A DNA stretch of 51,836 nt from Bacteroidota bacterium (lineage in GTDB: Bacteria; Bacteroidota; Bacteroidia; 2-12-FULL-35-15), in NCBI GenBank assembly GCA_005772895.1, contig SXIH01000017.1, positions 1-51,836 on the forward strand. The letters run 5' to 3'. The translations under genes were made by a program, and so were the position numbers. A model generated the notes under the pieces. The model was not told the origin of the DNA, made no database searches, and saw only the letters and a program-made list of their open reading frames with translations. Positions 8,537-18,272 of this stretch are shown one piece after another. Position 1 is the first letter of the stretch. The number at the start of each line of letters is the position of its first letter.

Positions 8537-8968
8537 ATGATACTAATTGCAGCTTCCATGTCATTACTCGTAATTATTGCGGGTATGTTTTTATTAGCAA
8601 AAACTCAAAAAGAAAATCTTTCTAATTTATTTAAGTATGTTTCTTACTTTGTCATCCTAGTTGGATTCCTGAATCTTTTAGGTGGTGGAGCTTTTTTCAT
8701 GGCAAAAAAATGCATGAAACATTGCATCAACCAAAGTCAAGGACATTGTGGCAAAAAAGATGATTGCTGCAAAAACAAAAAAAGCAAAAAATCATGTAGC
8801 AGAATGGAAATGTGTGAAGAAGAAGATGGGGAATGTAAAGAAGGTGGAGCTGAAATGTGTATCGAAAAAAGAATTGTAATTAACGGAGAAGAATGCGAAA
8901 TGGGTGCTAAGAAAGATTGCTGTAAAGATAAAATGGTAAAAAAGGATTCTGTGGTAATTAAGAAGTAG
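8537..8968 (+). CDS. Small membrane protein with Cys-rich cytoplasmic or periplasmic tail
   Basis: The protein has 143 residues with two hydrophobic helices at about 2-21 and 34-56, then a charged tail with 12 cysteines, including two CC pairs (DDCC, KDCC) and Met-rich clusters (MEMC, AEMC). Such Cys/Met clusters suggest soft-metal binding or a disulphide-rich domain, but no named family is recognised. The reading frame is solid: start 60 bases after the DUF2235 gene, end just before a convergent terminator. The tail composition (Lys, Glu, Cys) differs strongly from the neighbours. Confidence 0.65.
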   Translation: MILIAASMSLLVIIAGMFLLAKTQKENLSNLFKYVSYFVILVGFLNLLGGGAFFMAKKCMKHCINQSQGHCGKKDDCCKNKKSKKSCSRMEMCEEEDGECKEGGAEMCIEKRIVINGEECEMGAKKDCCKDKMVKKDSVVIKK

Positions 8969-8997
8969 TTCTTAAGACTTCTGCCCTTATACTTCGA

Positions 8998-9050
8998 CTC
9001 CGCTCAGTATGACGTCTAAATTCTCATCGTCATTCTGAGTGGAGTTTTTT
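8998..9050. terminator. Terminator built from a dispersed repeat
   Basis: Arms at 8998-9014 and 9028-9044 pair at 15 of 17 positions and are followed by six T. They consist of the CTTCGACTCCGCTCAGTATGAC-type repeat and its inverted partner. The hairpin separates two convergent genes, and its T run overlaps the stop codon of the FAD oxidase gene. Confidence 0.75.
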
Positions 9051-10464
9051 ATTCCCCAAACATTTTCCCAGGATTTAAGATATTATTCGGATCAAATACC
9101 TTTTTAATATTTCGTTGAACTTCCAGTGCTTTTTCTGAAAACACCAAGTGCATATACTCTTGCTGAACTAAACCAATTCCATGTTCTCCGCTAATTGTTC
9201 CGCCTAGTTGTTTACAAATCGTAAAAATCTCTGCTATGGCTATTTTAATATAATCACCATTCCATTGTTCATCGGTTAAATCACCTTTTATTAAACGAAT
9301 ATGTAAATTTCCGTCTCCTGCATGTCCGTAACAAACCGTTTTAAATTTATACTTCCCTCCTACTTCTTTCACTCCTTTAACCAACTTTGGAAGTTCTGCC
9401 CTCGGCACTACAGTATCCTGTTCTTTACTGATAGCATTGTTTTTCACCGCTTCATTGATTCCTCTTCTCAATCGCCACAATTCATTTTTTTGTGCTGCAG
9501 ACTCAGCAAATAAAATATCGGTGATGTTGTATTTCGACATTAATTCAGAAATGGCTTCCATATCTTTCATTAATACATCCATATCATTCCCATCTACTTC
9601 AATTAATAAGTGCGCTTGAATATCATCTTCCAATTTCACGACATTGCTTTGAACATATTTACTCACCCAATCCAATGCATCTCTTTCCATCAACTCCATA
9701 GCGCTTGGCGTAAATCCTGCTCTGAATACTTCACTCACAGCAGCACATGCTTCATCTAAACTTTTAAACGGCACCAACATCAATAAATCATATTTAGGAA
9801 GCGGTAATAATTTCACGATAATTTTTGTTGCTATCCCCAATGTCCCTTCACTTCCAACCATCAATTGTGTTAAGTTATATCCAGTAGAATTTTTTAAAGT
9901 GTTTGCACCTGTTTCAATAATTTCTCCTGTCGGTAACACCACTTCTAAATTTAAAATATAGTCTTTTGTAGTTCCATATTTCACACATTTTGGTCCACCA
10001 CTGCTTTCTGCAACATTTCCTCCTAAAAAACAACTTCCTTTGCTTGCAGGATCAGGAGGATAAAACAATCCTAACTCTTTTACTGCATTTTGAAATGCTT
10101 CATTAATAACACCTGGCTCAACTGTTGCTTGTAAATTACGTTCATCAATTTGTAAAATCTGATTGAAACGTTCCATCGATAAAATAATTCCGGAATGAAT
10201 AGGCAATGCACCTCCGCTCAAGCCTGTTCCTGCGCCTCTTGGAGTAACCGAAATTAATTCTGTATTTGCAAGTTTTAATATCTCGGAAATCTCTTTTGCT
10301 GTTCTTGGTTTCACAACTACTTCAGGAAGAAAAACTAAATCCTCCGTTTCATCATGCCCGTAATTTTTGAGGTTTTCGGAATCAACAAAAACAAATTGCT
10401 CACCTATTATTTCCTGAAGCTTTTTTACTACCGAAGAGGTTATTTTATTGTATTTCATAAGCAT
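9049..10464 (-). CDS. glcD: FAD-linked oxidase, GlcD family (glycolate / D-lactate dehydrogenase type)
   Basis: The protein has 471 residues, the usual GlcD length. An FAD_binding_4 (PCMH) domain lies at about 40-220 with VVVKPRTAKEISEIL, the pyrophosphate loop PRGAGTGLSGGALP, and GGNVAESSGGPKCVKYG. The C-terminal FAD-oxidase domain contains YGHAGDGNLHIR and SGEHGIGLVQ, the metal/substrate-site signature. The family oxidises 2-hydroxy acids to 2-oxo acids. No GlcE/GlcF-like subunits are adjacent, so it is probably a stand-alone D-2-hydroxyacid dehydrogenase; the substrate cannot be chosen from sequence. There is a second possible ATG at 10458, two codons inside. It is convergent with the Cys-rich gene and divergent from the DPP-IV gene. 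Confidence 0.9.
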   Translation of the reverse strand: MLMKYNKITSSVVKKLQEIIGEQFVFVDSENLKNYGHDETEDLVFLPEVVVKPRTAKEISEILKLANTELISVTPRGAGTGLSGGALPIHSGIILSMERFNQILQIDERNLQATVEPGVINEAFQNAVKELGLFYPPDPASKGSCFLGGNVAESSGGPKCVKYGTTKDYILNLEVVLPTGEIIETGANTLKNSTGYNLTQLMVGSEGTLGIATKIIVKLLPLPKYDLLMLVPFKSLDEACAAVSEVFRAGFTPSAMELMERDALDWVSKYVQSNVVKLEDDIQAHLLIEVDGNDMDVLMKDMEAISELMSKYNITDILFAESAAQKNELWRLRRGINEAVKNNAISKEQDTVVPRAELPKLVKGVKEVGGKYKFKTVCYGHAGDGNLHIRLIKGDLTDEQWNGDYIKIAIAEIFTICKQLGGTISGEHGIGLVQQEYMHLVFSEKALEVQRNIKKVFDPNNILNPGKMFGE

Positions 10465-10564
10465 TATAAAAGATATATCCGATTACTCGACCATTCATCA
10501 CTTTTTTGATGTTTCATCAAACGAATTTTCCTATTTTCGTTCCAATCAAAATTAATTAAATAAA

Positions 10565-12754
10565 ATGATTATGAAACGACTTTTTATCATCGCATTATCA
10601 ACTTTGTTTTTTGTTAATTGTGCTGAAGCACAAAAAAAGAATATTACTCTGGATGATATTTTTAAAACAGGAACATTTGGAGCCCAAAGTGTATACGGTT
10701 TGGTTTCTATGAAAGACGGAATCCACTATTCGGCAATGGAAGATGGGAAAATTGTGCAATATGAATATGCTAAAACATCGGCACCTGTTGTAATAGCTGC
10801 AGAAGCAGATTTAAAAGTGGATGGTAAATCCATCGGTATTGATAGCTATCAATTTAGTCCGGATGAAACAAAAATGCTTATATCTACAGGAACAGAGCAA
10901 ATTTATCGTCACTCTACACGCGAAAATTATTATGTATACGACAGAAAAACAAAAGCTTTAACAGCAGTTAGCAGCGGTGAAAAACAAATGTATGCAACCT
11001 TTTCTCCTGATGGAAACAAAGTTGGTTTTGTTAGAGGGAACAACATTTACATCAAAGATTTAGCATCAGGAAAAGAAACACAGGTTACATCGGATGGTTT
11101 ACACAACAATATTATTAATGGAGCAACCGACTGGGTTCATGAAGAAGAATTTGCATTTTCGATTGCGTATTTCTGGAGCCCCGACAGTAAAAAAATTGCT
11201 TACTATAAATTTGATGAAAGTAAGGTAAAAGAGTTTTCATTTGATGAATTCAATAATCAACTGTATCCGTCAGGCTATAAATTCAAATATCCAAAAGCAG
11301 GTGAAAACAATTCTGTGGTAACTATTCATACATACGACTTAGCAAGTTCAGCCGACAAACTAATGGACATAGGCAAAGTAGTTGACCAATACATTCCTCG
11401 GGTTAAATGGACTATGGATGCAAACACTTTGTCGATTGTTCGCATGAACCGCTATCAAAATAAATTGGAATTGTTGTTTAACAATGCAACAACAGGAGAA
11501 TCAAAAGTAGTTTATACAGAAAGCTGTGATACTTACATTGACATTCACGAAGGACAAGGTGATTATGTTTATTTTACTGCAGACAAGGGAAGTTTTATCA
11601 TCATGACAGAAATTGATGGCTTCAATCATATATACAGGTATGACATGACCGGCAAGATGATGAATCAAATTACTAAAGGAAATTGGGATGTAGTGAGCTT
11701 TTTAGGAATAGATGAAAAAACAAAAACTATTTTCTATACAGCTTCGGAAACAACTGCAACAGAAAAAGATATCTATTCAGTAAAGCTAGATGGAAGTGCT
11801 AAGAAAAAAATATCAACGGAAAAAGGCACACATGCTCCAGATTTCAGTACAGGCATGAAATACTACATCAATTTCTTTTCAACTGCAAATACTCCTTATT
11901 TTATTGCCATTTACGATGCACAAGGCAAACAAATCCGAGTGCTTGAAAACAACGAAGCATTGGTCAAAAAAATGACTGAATTTGATTTGAGTAAAAAAGA
12001 ATTGTTTATGTTTAAAACAACTGAAGGAGTTGAATTAAATGCATGGATGATGAAACCAAGCAATTTTGATGCAACAAAAAAATATCCTGTGTTTCTTACA
12101 TTTTATGGAGGTCCGGGAAGCAATCAGGTTAACAATTCTTTTGCAGGAAGAAATTATTTCTGGCATCAAATGTTAACTCAAAAAGGTTATATAGTTATCT
12201 GTGTAGATAACAGAGGAACTATGTATCGCGGAAAAGCATTTAAGCATAGCACATACAAACAATTGGGTAAGTTAGAAGTTGCTGATCAAATTGAAACTGC
12301 AAAATATTTAGGAACATTGCCTTATGTAGATAAATCAAGAATAGGAACATGGGGTTGGAGTTTTGGCGGTTATTTAAGTTCATTGTGTATCACCAAAGGA
12401 GCTGATTATTTCAAAACAGCTATTGCGGTTGCTCCTGTTACAAACTGGCGTTATTACGATGGAATTTATACTGAGCGTTTCATGAGCTTACCACAAGAAA
12501 ATGCAAGTGGTTATGACGACAATTCACCTATCAATCACGTAAGTAAACTAAAAGGGAAATACTTGTTAATCCACGGAAGTGCTGATGACAATGTTCATTA
12601 CCAGAATACAATGGAAATGATAACAGCATTGGTAAAGGCTAATAAACAGTTCGATTTGTTTATATATCCAGACAAAAACCATGGTATTTATGGGGGCAAT
12701 ACTTCTTACCATCTTTACACAAAAATGACCGATTTTATCTTAAATAATCTTTAA
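10565..12754 (+). CDS. Dipeptidyl peptidase IV (S9B)
   Basis: The protein has 729 residues (a second ATG lies at 10571). A signal peptide ends near NCAEAQ. The N-terminal beta-propeller (about 30-480) contains DWVHEEEFAF, whose Glu pair binds the substrate amino terminus. The C-terminal alpha/beta-hydrolase has Ser599 in GTWGWSFGGYL, Asp674 in HGSADDNVHY and His706 in DKNHGIYG, a complete triad in the S9 order. It removes X-Pro or X-Ala dipeptides from peptides in the periplasm. The POT dipeptide transporter gene follows by about 100 bases, so products are probably imported next door. A TATTTTCG box at 10532-10539 is a possible -7 element. Confidence 0.93.
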   Translation: MIMKRLFIIALSTLFFVNCAEAQKKNITLDDIFKTGTFGAQSVYGLVSMKDGIHYSAMEDGKIVQYEYAKTSAPVVIAAEADLKVDGKSIGIDSYQFSPDETKMLISTGTEQIYRHSTRENYYVYDRKTKALTAVSSGEKQMYATFSPDGNKVGFVRGNNIYIKDLASGKETQVTSDGLHNNIINGATDWVHEEEFAFSIAYFWSPDSKKIAYYKFDESKVKEFSFDEFNNQLYPSGYKFKYPKAGENNSVVTIHTYDLASSADKLMDIGKVVDQYIPRVKWTMDANTLSIVRMNRYQNKLELLFNNATTGESKVVYTESCDTYIDIHEGQGDYVYFTADKGSFIIMTEIDGFNHIYRYDMTGKMMNQITKGNWDVVSFLGIDEKTKTIFYTASETTATEKDIYSVKLDGSAKKKISTEKGTHAPDFSTGMKYYINFFSTANTPYFIAIYDAQGKQIRVLENNEALVKKMTEFDLSKKELFMFKTTEGVELNAWMMKPSNFDATKKYPVFLTFYGGPGSNQVNNSFAGRNYFWHQMLTQKGYIVICVDNRGTMYRGKAFKHSTYKQLGKLEVADQIETAKYLGTLPYVDKSRIGTWGWSFGGYLSSLCITKGADYFKTAIAVAPVTNWRYYDGIYTERFMSLPQENASGYDDNSPINHVSKLKGKYLLIHGSADDNVHYQNTMEMITALVKANKQFDLFIYPDKNHGIYGGNTSYHLYTKMTDFILNNL

Positions 12755-12799
12755 TCTATCGGTTATAAGCACCTTTAAGGCTATATGAATGCATAAGAA

Positions 12800-12830
12800 T
12801 TGTAGTTTATGCTAATTATATATATATTCG
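12800..12830 (+). promoter_or_regulatory. Possible promoter of the peptide transporter gene
   Basis: TTG at 12800-12802, a 20-base spacer and TATATTCG at 12823-12830 resemble TTTG / TAnnTTTG with one change in the -7 box. The start codon follows 30 bases later. A matching TTCG variant precedes two other genes in the window. Confidence 0.35.
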
Positions 12831-12859
12831 CACGGTTTAATCTATAAAATAACAATTTT

Positions 12860-14536
12860 ATGTCTACAGAAGCAGTTAAAAGTGGTCACCCAAAAGGATT
12901 ATGGGTTTTATTTGGAACAGAAATGTGGGAGCGTTTCAACTTCTACGGAATGCGCGCTATACTTACCTTGTTCTTGGTAAACTCTTTAATGATGAAAGAA
13001 GACACCACTTCTTTAATTTATGGTGGTTTTCTTGGTCTTTGTTACTTAACTCCAATGTTGGGAGGTTTTATTTCTGATAGATTTTTTGGTAATAGAAATT
13101 GTATTATGTTGGGTGGATTAATGATGGCTGTTGGACAGTTTTTATTATTCTTCAGTGCTAGTATTTTCTCTTCAAATTTAGGATTGGCAACTAGTTTAAT
13201 GTGGATTGCTTTAACCGTTATCGTTTTTGGTAACGGTTTTTTTAAGCCCAATATTTCCAGTATGGTTGGAAGTTTGTATCCAAAGCAAGAGAAAAGCAAA
13301 TTGGATTCGGCTTTCACTATTTTCTACATGGGAATTAACTTAGGTGCTTTGTTCAGCCAATGGTTATGTCCATTAATCGGAGATGTGAAAGATGCCGGTG
13401 GAATCAGAGATATCCATGCTTTTAAATGGGGCTTTTTAGCTGCAGGTATTGCAATGGTTTTAGGAACAGCGATCTTTTATTTCTTAAAAAATAAATATGT
13501 AGTAACACCGGATGGAAAACCATTGGGTGGATTACCATCAAAAAATGAGTCAAGTGACTATGAAGAAGGAGAAGCACAAAAAGCTGTTTTCTCTTCTAAA
13601 GCATTGGCTTTAGCAGGAATTGCATTTGTAGGTTTAGGTTTGCTTTTCCACTTTGTATTCGGACAAAACTATATTTACTCAGTAATTTATGCAAGTGGTT
13701 TATCTTTAGCAGGACTAATTGTTTCAGATACTTCATTGACTAAAATTGAAAGAGAGCGTATTTATGTAATTTACATTGTTGCCTTCTTTGTCATCTTTTT
13801 CTGGGCCGCTTTCGAACAAGCAGGATCTTCTCTGACATTTATTGCGGACAATCAAACAGATCGTTCTTTCTTCGGATGGCAGATGCCGGCATCTATGGTG
13901 CAAATCTTTAACGGATTATTTGTAGTATTCTTAGCTGTTCCGTTTAGTATGCTTTGGGATAAGTTAAGATCGAAAAACAGAGAGCCGATTGCTCCAGTAA
14001 AACAAGCGATTGGGTTATTATTAATCGCAGTGAGTTATTTCATTATAGCTTACAATGTAAAAGATTTAGGAAACAGTGGTTTATTAGCAGTTAAATGGTT
14101 GGTTTTATTATACTTTATTCAAACATTGGGTGAGCTTTGTCTTTCTCCTATCGGATTATCTTTAGTTGGTAAATTATCACCAAAAAGATTCTCATCATTA
14201 TTATATGGAGTATTCTTCTTATCAAATGCTGCTGGTTATGCATTAGCTGGAACTTTAGGTTCAATCTTACCTGCAACAGGTGACAAGTTTACTAAAGCAA
14301 CAGAGCTGGGAATTGATTTACAAGGCGTATTAAATAAATCAGTTGTAGCTACACCAGAACAATTAAAAATATTAGCCGAAAATAAAATCAGTGCTGTAAA
14401 CCCTTCTTTTGCAGGCTTCGAGATACATAACCTATTTGAATTCTTTATGGTGTTTGTGGTACTTACAGGAGTAGCAGCAGTATTGCTATTTTTATTGCGT
14501 CCTTTATTAAAAAAGATGATGCACGGGGTGTCATAA
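12860..14536 (+). CDS. Proton-dependent oligopeptide transporter (POT/PTR2, MFS)
   Basis: The protein has 558 residues with about 12-14 membrane helices. The family signature E-x-x-E-R is present at the start of helix 1 as EMWERFNFYGMRAIL, followed by YGGFLGLCYLTPMLGGFISDRFFG and FFKPNISSMVGSLY, both typical of PTR2 proteins. It should import di- and tripeptides with protons across the inner membrane. It sits directly downstream of the periplasmic dipeptidyl peptidase, which makes its substrates, and is closed by a terminator at 14555. The longer loop before helix 13 is normal for Bacteroidota members. Confidence 0.93.
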   Translation: MSTEAVKSGHPKGLWVLFGTEMWERFNFYGMRAILTLFLVNSLMMKEDTTSLIYGGFLGLCYLTPMLGGFISDRFFGNRNCIMLGGLMMAVGQFLLFFSASIFSSNLGLATSLMWIALTVIVFGNGFFKPNISSMVGSLYPKQEKSKLDSAFTIFYMGINLGALFSQWLCPLIGDVKDAGGIRDIHAFKWGFLAAGIAMVLGTAIFYFLKNKYVVTPDGKPLGGLPSKNESSDYEEGEAQKAVFSSKALALAGIAFVGLGLLFHFVFGQNYIYSVIYASGLSLAGLIVSDTSLTKIERERIYVIYIVAFFVIFFWAAFEQAGSSLTFIADNQTDRSFFGWQMPASMVQIFNGLFVVFLAVPFSMLWDKLRSKNREPIAPVKQAIGLLLIAVSYFIIAYNVKDLGNSGLLAVKWLVLLYFIQTLGELCLSPIGLSLVGKLSPKRFSSLLYGVFFLSNAAGYALAGTLGSILPATGDKFTKATELGIDLQGVLNKSVVATPEQLKILAENKISAVNPSFAGFEIHNLFEFFMVFVVLTGVAAVLLFLLRPLLKKMMHGVS

Positions 14537-14554
14537 GATTCCCAAAAATTCTTA

Positions 14555-14591
14555 AAAAAGGTCAAACGTTGGTATAATGTTTGACCTTTTT
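14555..14591 (+). terminator. Intrinsic terminator after the peptide transporter
   Basis: A 13-bp stem (AAAAAGGTCAAAC and its complement) with an 11-nt loop and a terminal T run, 18 bases past the stop codon. Confidence 0.8.
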
Positions 14592-14631
14592 GCATTAATA
14601 TCCTATCTTTATGTTACTAAATTTTAAGGTC

Positions 14632-15231
14632 ATGATTAAAAAAATACTTTTCGCTTTAGGAATTGCAACGCTTGTGGTTATTGCACAAAGTTTTGTTGAT
14701 AGTAATATCTCCTCAGTAAAAGACGACTCAAAAGGACCAGTTAAATGGTATACTTTCGAAGAAGCCGTGAATTTGCAAAAGAAAAATCCCAAACCAATTA
14801 TGGTGGATATTTATACCAGCTGGTGCGGACCATGTAAAATGATGTCGAAAAACACCTTTGGAAATGCAATTATTGCTAAATACCTTAATGAACACTATTA
14901 TCCTGTGAAATTTGATGCTGAAACCCGGGATAGCGTAAAGTTTAATGGCTATGTTTTTGCCAACAAAAATCCTCAGGGAACTCAACGCCCGGTTCATGAT
15001 TTTGCTGTTTCTATCTTAGATGGTAAACTTTCTTATCCTTCTATTGTATTCTTAAACGAAGACATAAAGAAGATTCATACCCTTGTGGGTTATCACCAGG
15101 CAGAACAATTTGAGCCCGTTATGAAATTTTTAGGAAGCGGAATCTATAAGACTGCTACTTATGAAGAATTCCAAAAGACCTTTGTAGCTGAAATTAAAGC
15201 ACCGGAACCAGCTCCTTTTCCTGGTAAATAG
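14632..15231 (+). CDS. Periplasmic thioredoxin-like protein with CGPC active site
   Basis: The protein has 199 residues from the ATG at 14632. A longer frame starts at 14611, but AAGG sits six bases before 14632 and a clean signal peptide follows (KKILFALGIATLVVIAQS). The thioredoxin fold has the active site TSWCGPCKMM and a cis-Pro strand SYPSIVF. CGPC is the thioredoxin-type reducing dipeptide. An insertion between the active site and the cis-Pro strand (about 45 residues) is longer than in classical thioredoxin, as in DUF255/Thioredoxin_7-type proteins of Bacteroidota. It probably handles disulphides in the periplasm. It stands alone between terminators. Confidence 0.82.
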   Translation: MIKKILFALGIATLVVIAQSFVDSNISSVKDDSKGPVKWYTFEEAVNLQKKNPKPIMVDIYTSWCGPCKMMSKNTFGNAIIAKYLNEHYYPVKFDAETRDSVKFNGYVFANKNPQGTQRPVHDFAVSILDGKLSYPSIVFLNEDIKKIHTLVGYHQAEQFEPVMKFLGSGIYKTATYEEFQKTFVAEIKAPEPAPFPGK

Positions 15232-15313
15232 TCGAATTCTGCCCCTGAATTCATAACATTTATAGACTAATGCCCGTATAACAGGTAAATTTTGTAATTT
15301 AGCTTCCGAATTT

Positions 15314-15706
15314 ATGAAAACAGCTATCAATATGATGAACTTGAAAGAGAAAATACTTCAAGTATTGGAAATGAAGAAATTTACGTATGCTGATTTGGCA
15401 TCGTATTTAAGCATTTCTGAATCTGAATTAGATTATGCTTTAGAAAATAACACCCTTGAAATACGTACACTTGAGTTAATCTCAAAAGAACTACGCATTC
15501 CTTTATATAGTTTCTTCCGTGAAAACTTTGAAGGTTTTGATTTTGAAAAAGAGCCTTATTACAATGTTAATATCTGGAGCAAAGAAGAAGCTAAGTTTAC
15601 ACTTGAATTAAAAGCACTTCGACAAGAAATTGAAGAATTGCGAAGTGAAGTCCGCCAAAAAGATTTATTGATTGACGCTTTAGAAGCACAGATTATAAAA
15701 AAATAA
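15314..15706 (+). CDS. Small HTH (XRE-like) protein with C-terminal coiled coil
   Basis: The protein has 130 residues. The N-terminal half resembles a five-helix XRE domain: KFTYADLASYLSISESELDYALENN would be helices 2-3, followed by LELISKELRIPLYSFF. The last 40 residues (LELKALRQEIEELRSEVRQKD) form a heptad-patterned coiled coil, as in many Bacteroidota XRE-like transcription factors. Start alternatives at the internal Met residues 7 and 8 cannot be excluded. A terminator follows. The target is unknown; no obvious operator is seen. Confidence 0.65.
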   Translation: MKTAINMMNLKEKILQVLEMKKFTYADLASYLSISESELDYALENNTLEIRTLELISKELRIPLYSFFRENFEGFDFEKEPYYNVNIWSKEEAKFTLELKALRQEIEELRSEVRQKDLLIDALEAQIIKK

Positions 15707-15724
15707 AACTAATTATATAAAGTT

Positions 15725-15761
15725 AAAAATGCTGATTTTCATTAGAATCAGCATTTTTTTT
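15725..15761 (+). terminator. Intrinsic terminator
   Basis: Stem AAAAATGCTGATT with its complement, 8-nt loop, and a T run of eight or nine, just after the HTH gene. Confidence 0.85.
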
Positions 15762-15790
15762 GAAAATCAGAATCGGATAAACTAAAACAT

Positions 15791-18271
15791 ATGACAAACG
15801 AGGAAAAGATTAATCTCATTGGACAAAAGATTTTACTACTATCCAACAATTTAGATAAATATCACAGTGAACTTGCTCAATTAAAGCAGCAGCTCGAAGC
15901 TCTTCAACAAGGCACCAACAAACAACAGAACATTGTTCCTCCTGTTGTTAAAGTACCTGAACAAAAAATTGAAATCGTTCCTGAAATCAAGAAAGAAATT
16001 CCTGAAGTAAAAGTAGAAACTCCAGAAATTAATAAAGAAGACACGCCAATTGTAAAAATTGAACAAACAATTGTTACTCCTGTTCAGCAACAATACATTC
16101 CTCCTACTCCACCAAAACCAAAATCAGATTTTAATTTCGAAGCATTTATTGGTGGTAAATTAATTACCATTATTGGAATTGTTATTCTGGTAATAGGATT
16201 AGGAATTGGTGTGAAATACGCCATAGATAATGATATGCTTGGTCCGCTTGCACGAATTGTGCTTGCTTATGTTGCAGGAGGAATTTTATTATTCATCGCT
16301 CTGAGATTAAAAGCAAATTACAAAGCATTTAGTGCTGTTTTGTTAAGCGGTGGAATGGCTTCACTCTACTTTACCACTTTTATTGCTTATAGTTTGTATG
16401 GCATGTTCGGACAAATTGCTGCGTTTGCGATTATGGTTGTGTTTACCATGTTCACCGTTTTTGCTGCTACAGTTTATAATTTACAAGTAATTGGAATAAT
16501 CGGATTAGTGGGAGCTTATGCTGTTCCTATGCTTTTGAGCGATGGCTCAGGAAGAATTGAAGTGATGTTCAGCTATATGGTGATAGTTAACATTGGAATA
16601 TTGTTTTTATCATTTAAAAAAGACTGGCAGCTACTAAATCATCTCGCTTTTGGATTTACTTGGCTTATTTTCCTCACATGGTTCCTCGGCAAGTTTAATT
16701 ATGAAATTCACACTACACTTTCTTTAAGTTTCGCCTTTTTATTTTTCATTGTTTTCTACATCAGTAACATGTCGTACAAAATTGTGAAGCAAGAAAAATT
16801 TGGTGTGCTTGACGTAATAAGAATTGTGTTCAATAGTTTTATTTTCTTCGGGCTAGGTTATGCAACGCTAAATCACGAATCAACAAAAGATTATTTAGGA
16901 ATATTTACTGTTGCAAATGCTCTTGTTCATTTTGTATTTGCTTTCATAGTATTCAAAAACAAATTGCTTGATAGAAAATTATTTTATTTATTAATAGCTC
17001 TTGTTTTAAGTTTTATTACCATAGCTGTCCCGGTTCAATTAGAAGGAAACTGGGTAACACTTTTCTGGGCAACAGAAGCAGTATTATTATTTTCAATCGG
17101 AAGATACAAAGCAGTCCGTTTTTATGAATGGTTAGGATACACCATGATTTTGCTTTCCGTTTTTAGTTTGTTACAAGATTGGAGTGAAGTGTATAAAATG
17201 CGCGACTATTATTATGATGTTATCTTTTATCAATATTGGAAACCAATATTTAACATACATCTGTTCAGTTCATTATTTGTAACAACTGCAATAGGAGCAA
17301 TGATTTATGTTCACCACAAAAAACCTGTTTCAGAAGAAGATGGTAAATTATTCCAGGTTTATGTATTTATTGAATATGCTATGGCCATTGCATTTTTTCT
17401 TCTGGCCTACTTTAGTTTCAGCAATGAAATTACAGCTTACTACCAATCTGCTTTTGAAAAATCACTAATTAAAGTTCCTTCAAAAGAAGCATGGGCCGAA
17501 CCGGGAGCAATAATGGAAATAAAAGATTATTCCATTTTACGACTGATGGATATTGCACTGATTATCTACAATATTTTCTTCTTTATTGTTTTCAGTGTTC
17601 TTAGTGTTTATAAAATGAAAACTCCAGCAGCACGCTGGACAGCATTTGGAATAAACATACTTTTATCAATAGGATTTGTTACAGCAGGATTGACAGATAT
17701 TAATTCGTTGGATTATGAGTTACACAAAGAATCGGAGTACTATACATTAAATACTTCTTTAACCAACTTGCGATATGTTTGTTATGCACTTTTTGCCGTC
17801 TTGCTCTATTTTACTTACCAAGTATTGAAAACAGATACATTTAAAAAGTTTACTATTTCAAAAATTTATATTGGTTGTATAGTTCATCTGTTTATTTTGA
17901 TAGTATTAAGCTACGAATTGGTATACATTCAAGAGATTAGACATGCTGAATACGATTATTATCGAAACAATACCGTTTATAAACTTGGATTTACTGCTTT
18001 GTGGGGAATTTATTCATTTATCATGATTGCCTTCGGTATGTGGAAGAAGAAACAAATCATGCGGATTGCTGCTATTTCACTTTTTGGAATAACGTTGATT
18101 AAACTATTGACTTTTGATACTTGGGACCTATCAACAGGATACAAAGTTATTGCATACATTCTACTTGGAGTGATATTACTAGTAGTATCGTTCTTATATC
18201 AAAAATTTAAAGCATTTATATTTGGCGATGACAATAATATCTCCGCTACGGTCGATATGACAAAAAAATAA
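15791..18271 (+). CDS. DUF2339 multi-pass membrane protein
   Basis: The protein has 826 residues. An N-terminal coiled coil (about 1-40) and a Pro/Lys/Glu-rich linker (45-115) lead to the family hallmark FEAFIGGKLITIIGIVILVIG and VKYAIDNDMLGPLARI, then about 20 or more hydrophobic helices to the C-terminus. DUF2339 proteins are predicted inner-membrane proteins of unknown function. In many bacteria the gene is followed by a DUF3999 gene, exactly as here with a 1-nt gap, so the two products probably form a complex. Confidence 0.9.
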   Translation: MTNEEKINLIGQKILLLSNNLDKYHSELAQLKQQLEALQQGTNKQQNIVPPVVKVPEQKIEIVPEIKKEIPEVKVETPEINKEDTPIVKIEQTIVTPVQQQYIPPTPPKPKSDFNFEAFIGGKLITIIGIVILVIGLGIGVKYAIDNDMLGPLARIVLAYVAGGILLFIALRLKANYKAFSAVLLSGGMASLYFTTFIAYSLYGMFGQIAAFAIMVVFTMFTVFAATVYNLQVIGIIGLVGAYAVPMLLSDGSGRIEVMFSYMVIVNIGILFLSFKKDWQLLNHLAFGFTWLIFLTWFLGKFNYEIHTTLSLSFAFLFFIVFYISNMSYKIVKQEKFGVLDVIRIVFNSFIFFGLGYATLNHESTKDYLGIFTVANALVHFVFAFIVFKNKLLDRKLFYLLIALVLSFITIAVPVQLEGNWVTLFWATEAVLLFSIGRYKAVRFYEWLGYTMILLSVFSLLQDWSEVYKMRDYYYDVIFYQYWKPIFNIHLFSSLFVTTAIGAMIYVHHKKPVSEEDGKLFQVYVFIEYAMAIAFFLLAYFSFSNEITAYYQSAFEKSLIKVPSKEAWAEPGAIMEIKDYSILRLMDIALIIYNIFFFIVFSVLSVYKMKTPAARWTAFGINILLSIGFVTAGLTDINSLDYELHKESEYYTLNTSLTNLRYVCYALFAVLLYFTYQVLKTDTFKKFTISKIYIGCIVHLFILIVLSYELVYIQEIRHAEYDYYRNNTVYKLGFTALWGIYSFIMIAFGMWKKKQIMRIAAISLFGITLIKLLTFDTWDLSTGYKVIAYILLGVILLVVSFLYQKFKAFIFGDDNNISATVDMTKK

Positions 18272-18272
18272 A

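Noticed and set aside
14236..14595. A 119-codon antisense frame under the peptide transporter
   Set aside because: Shadow of the transporter, hydrophilic nonsense composition, no start context.
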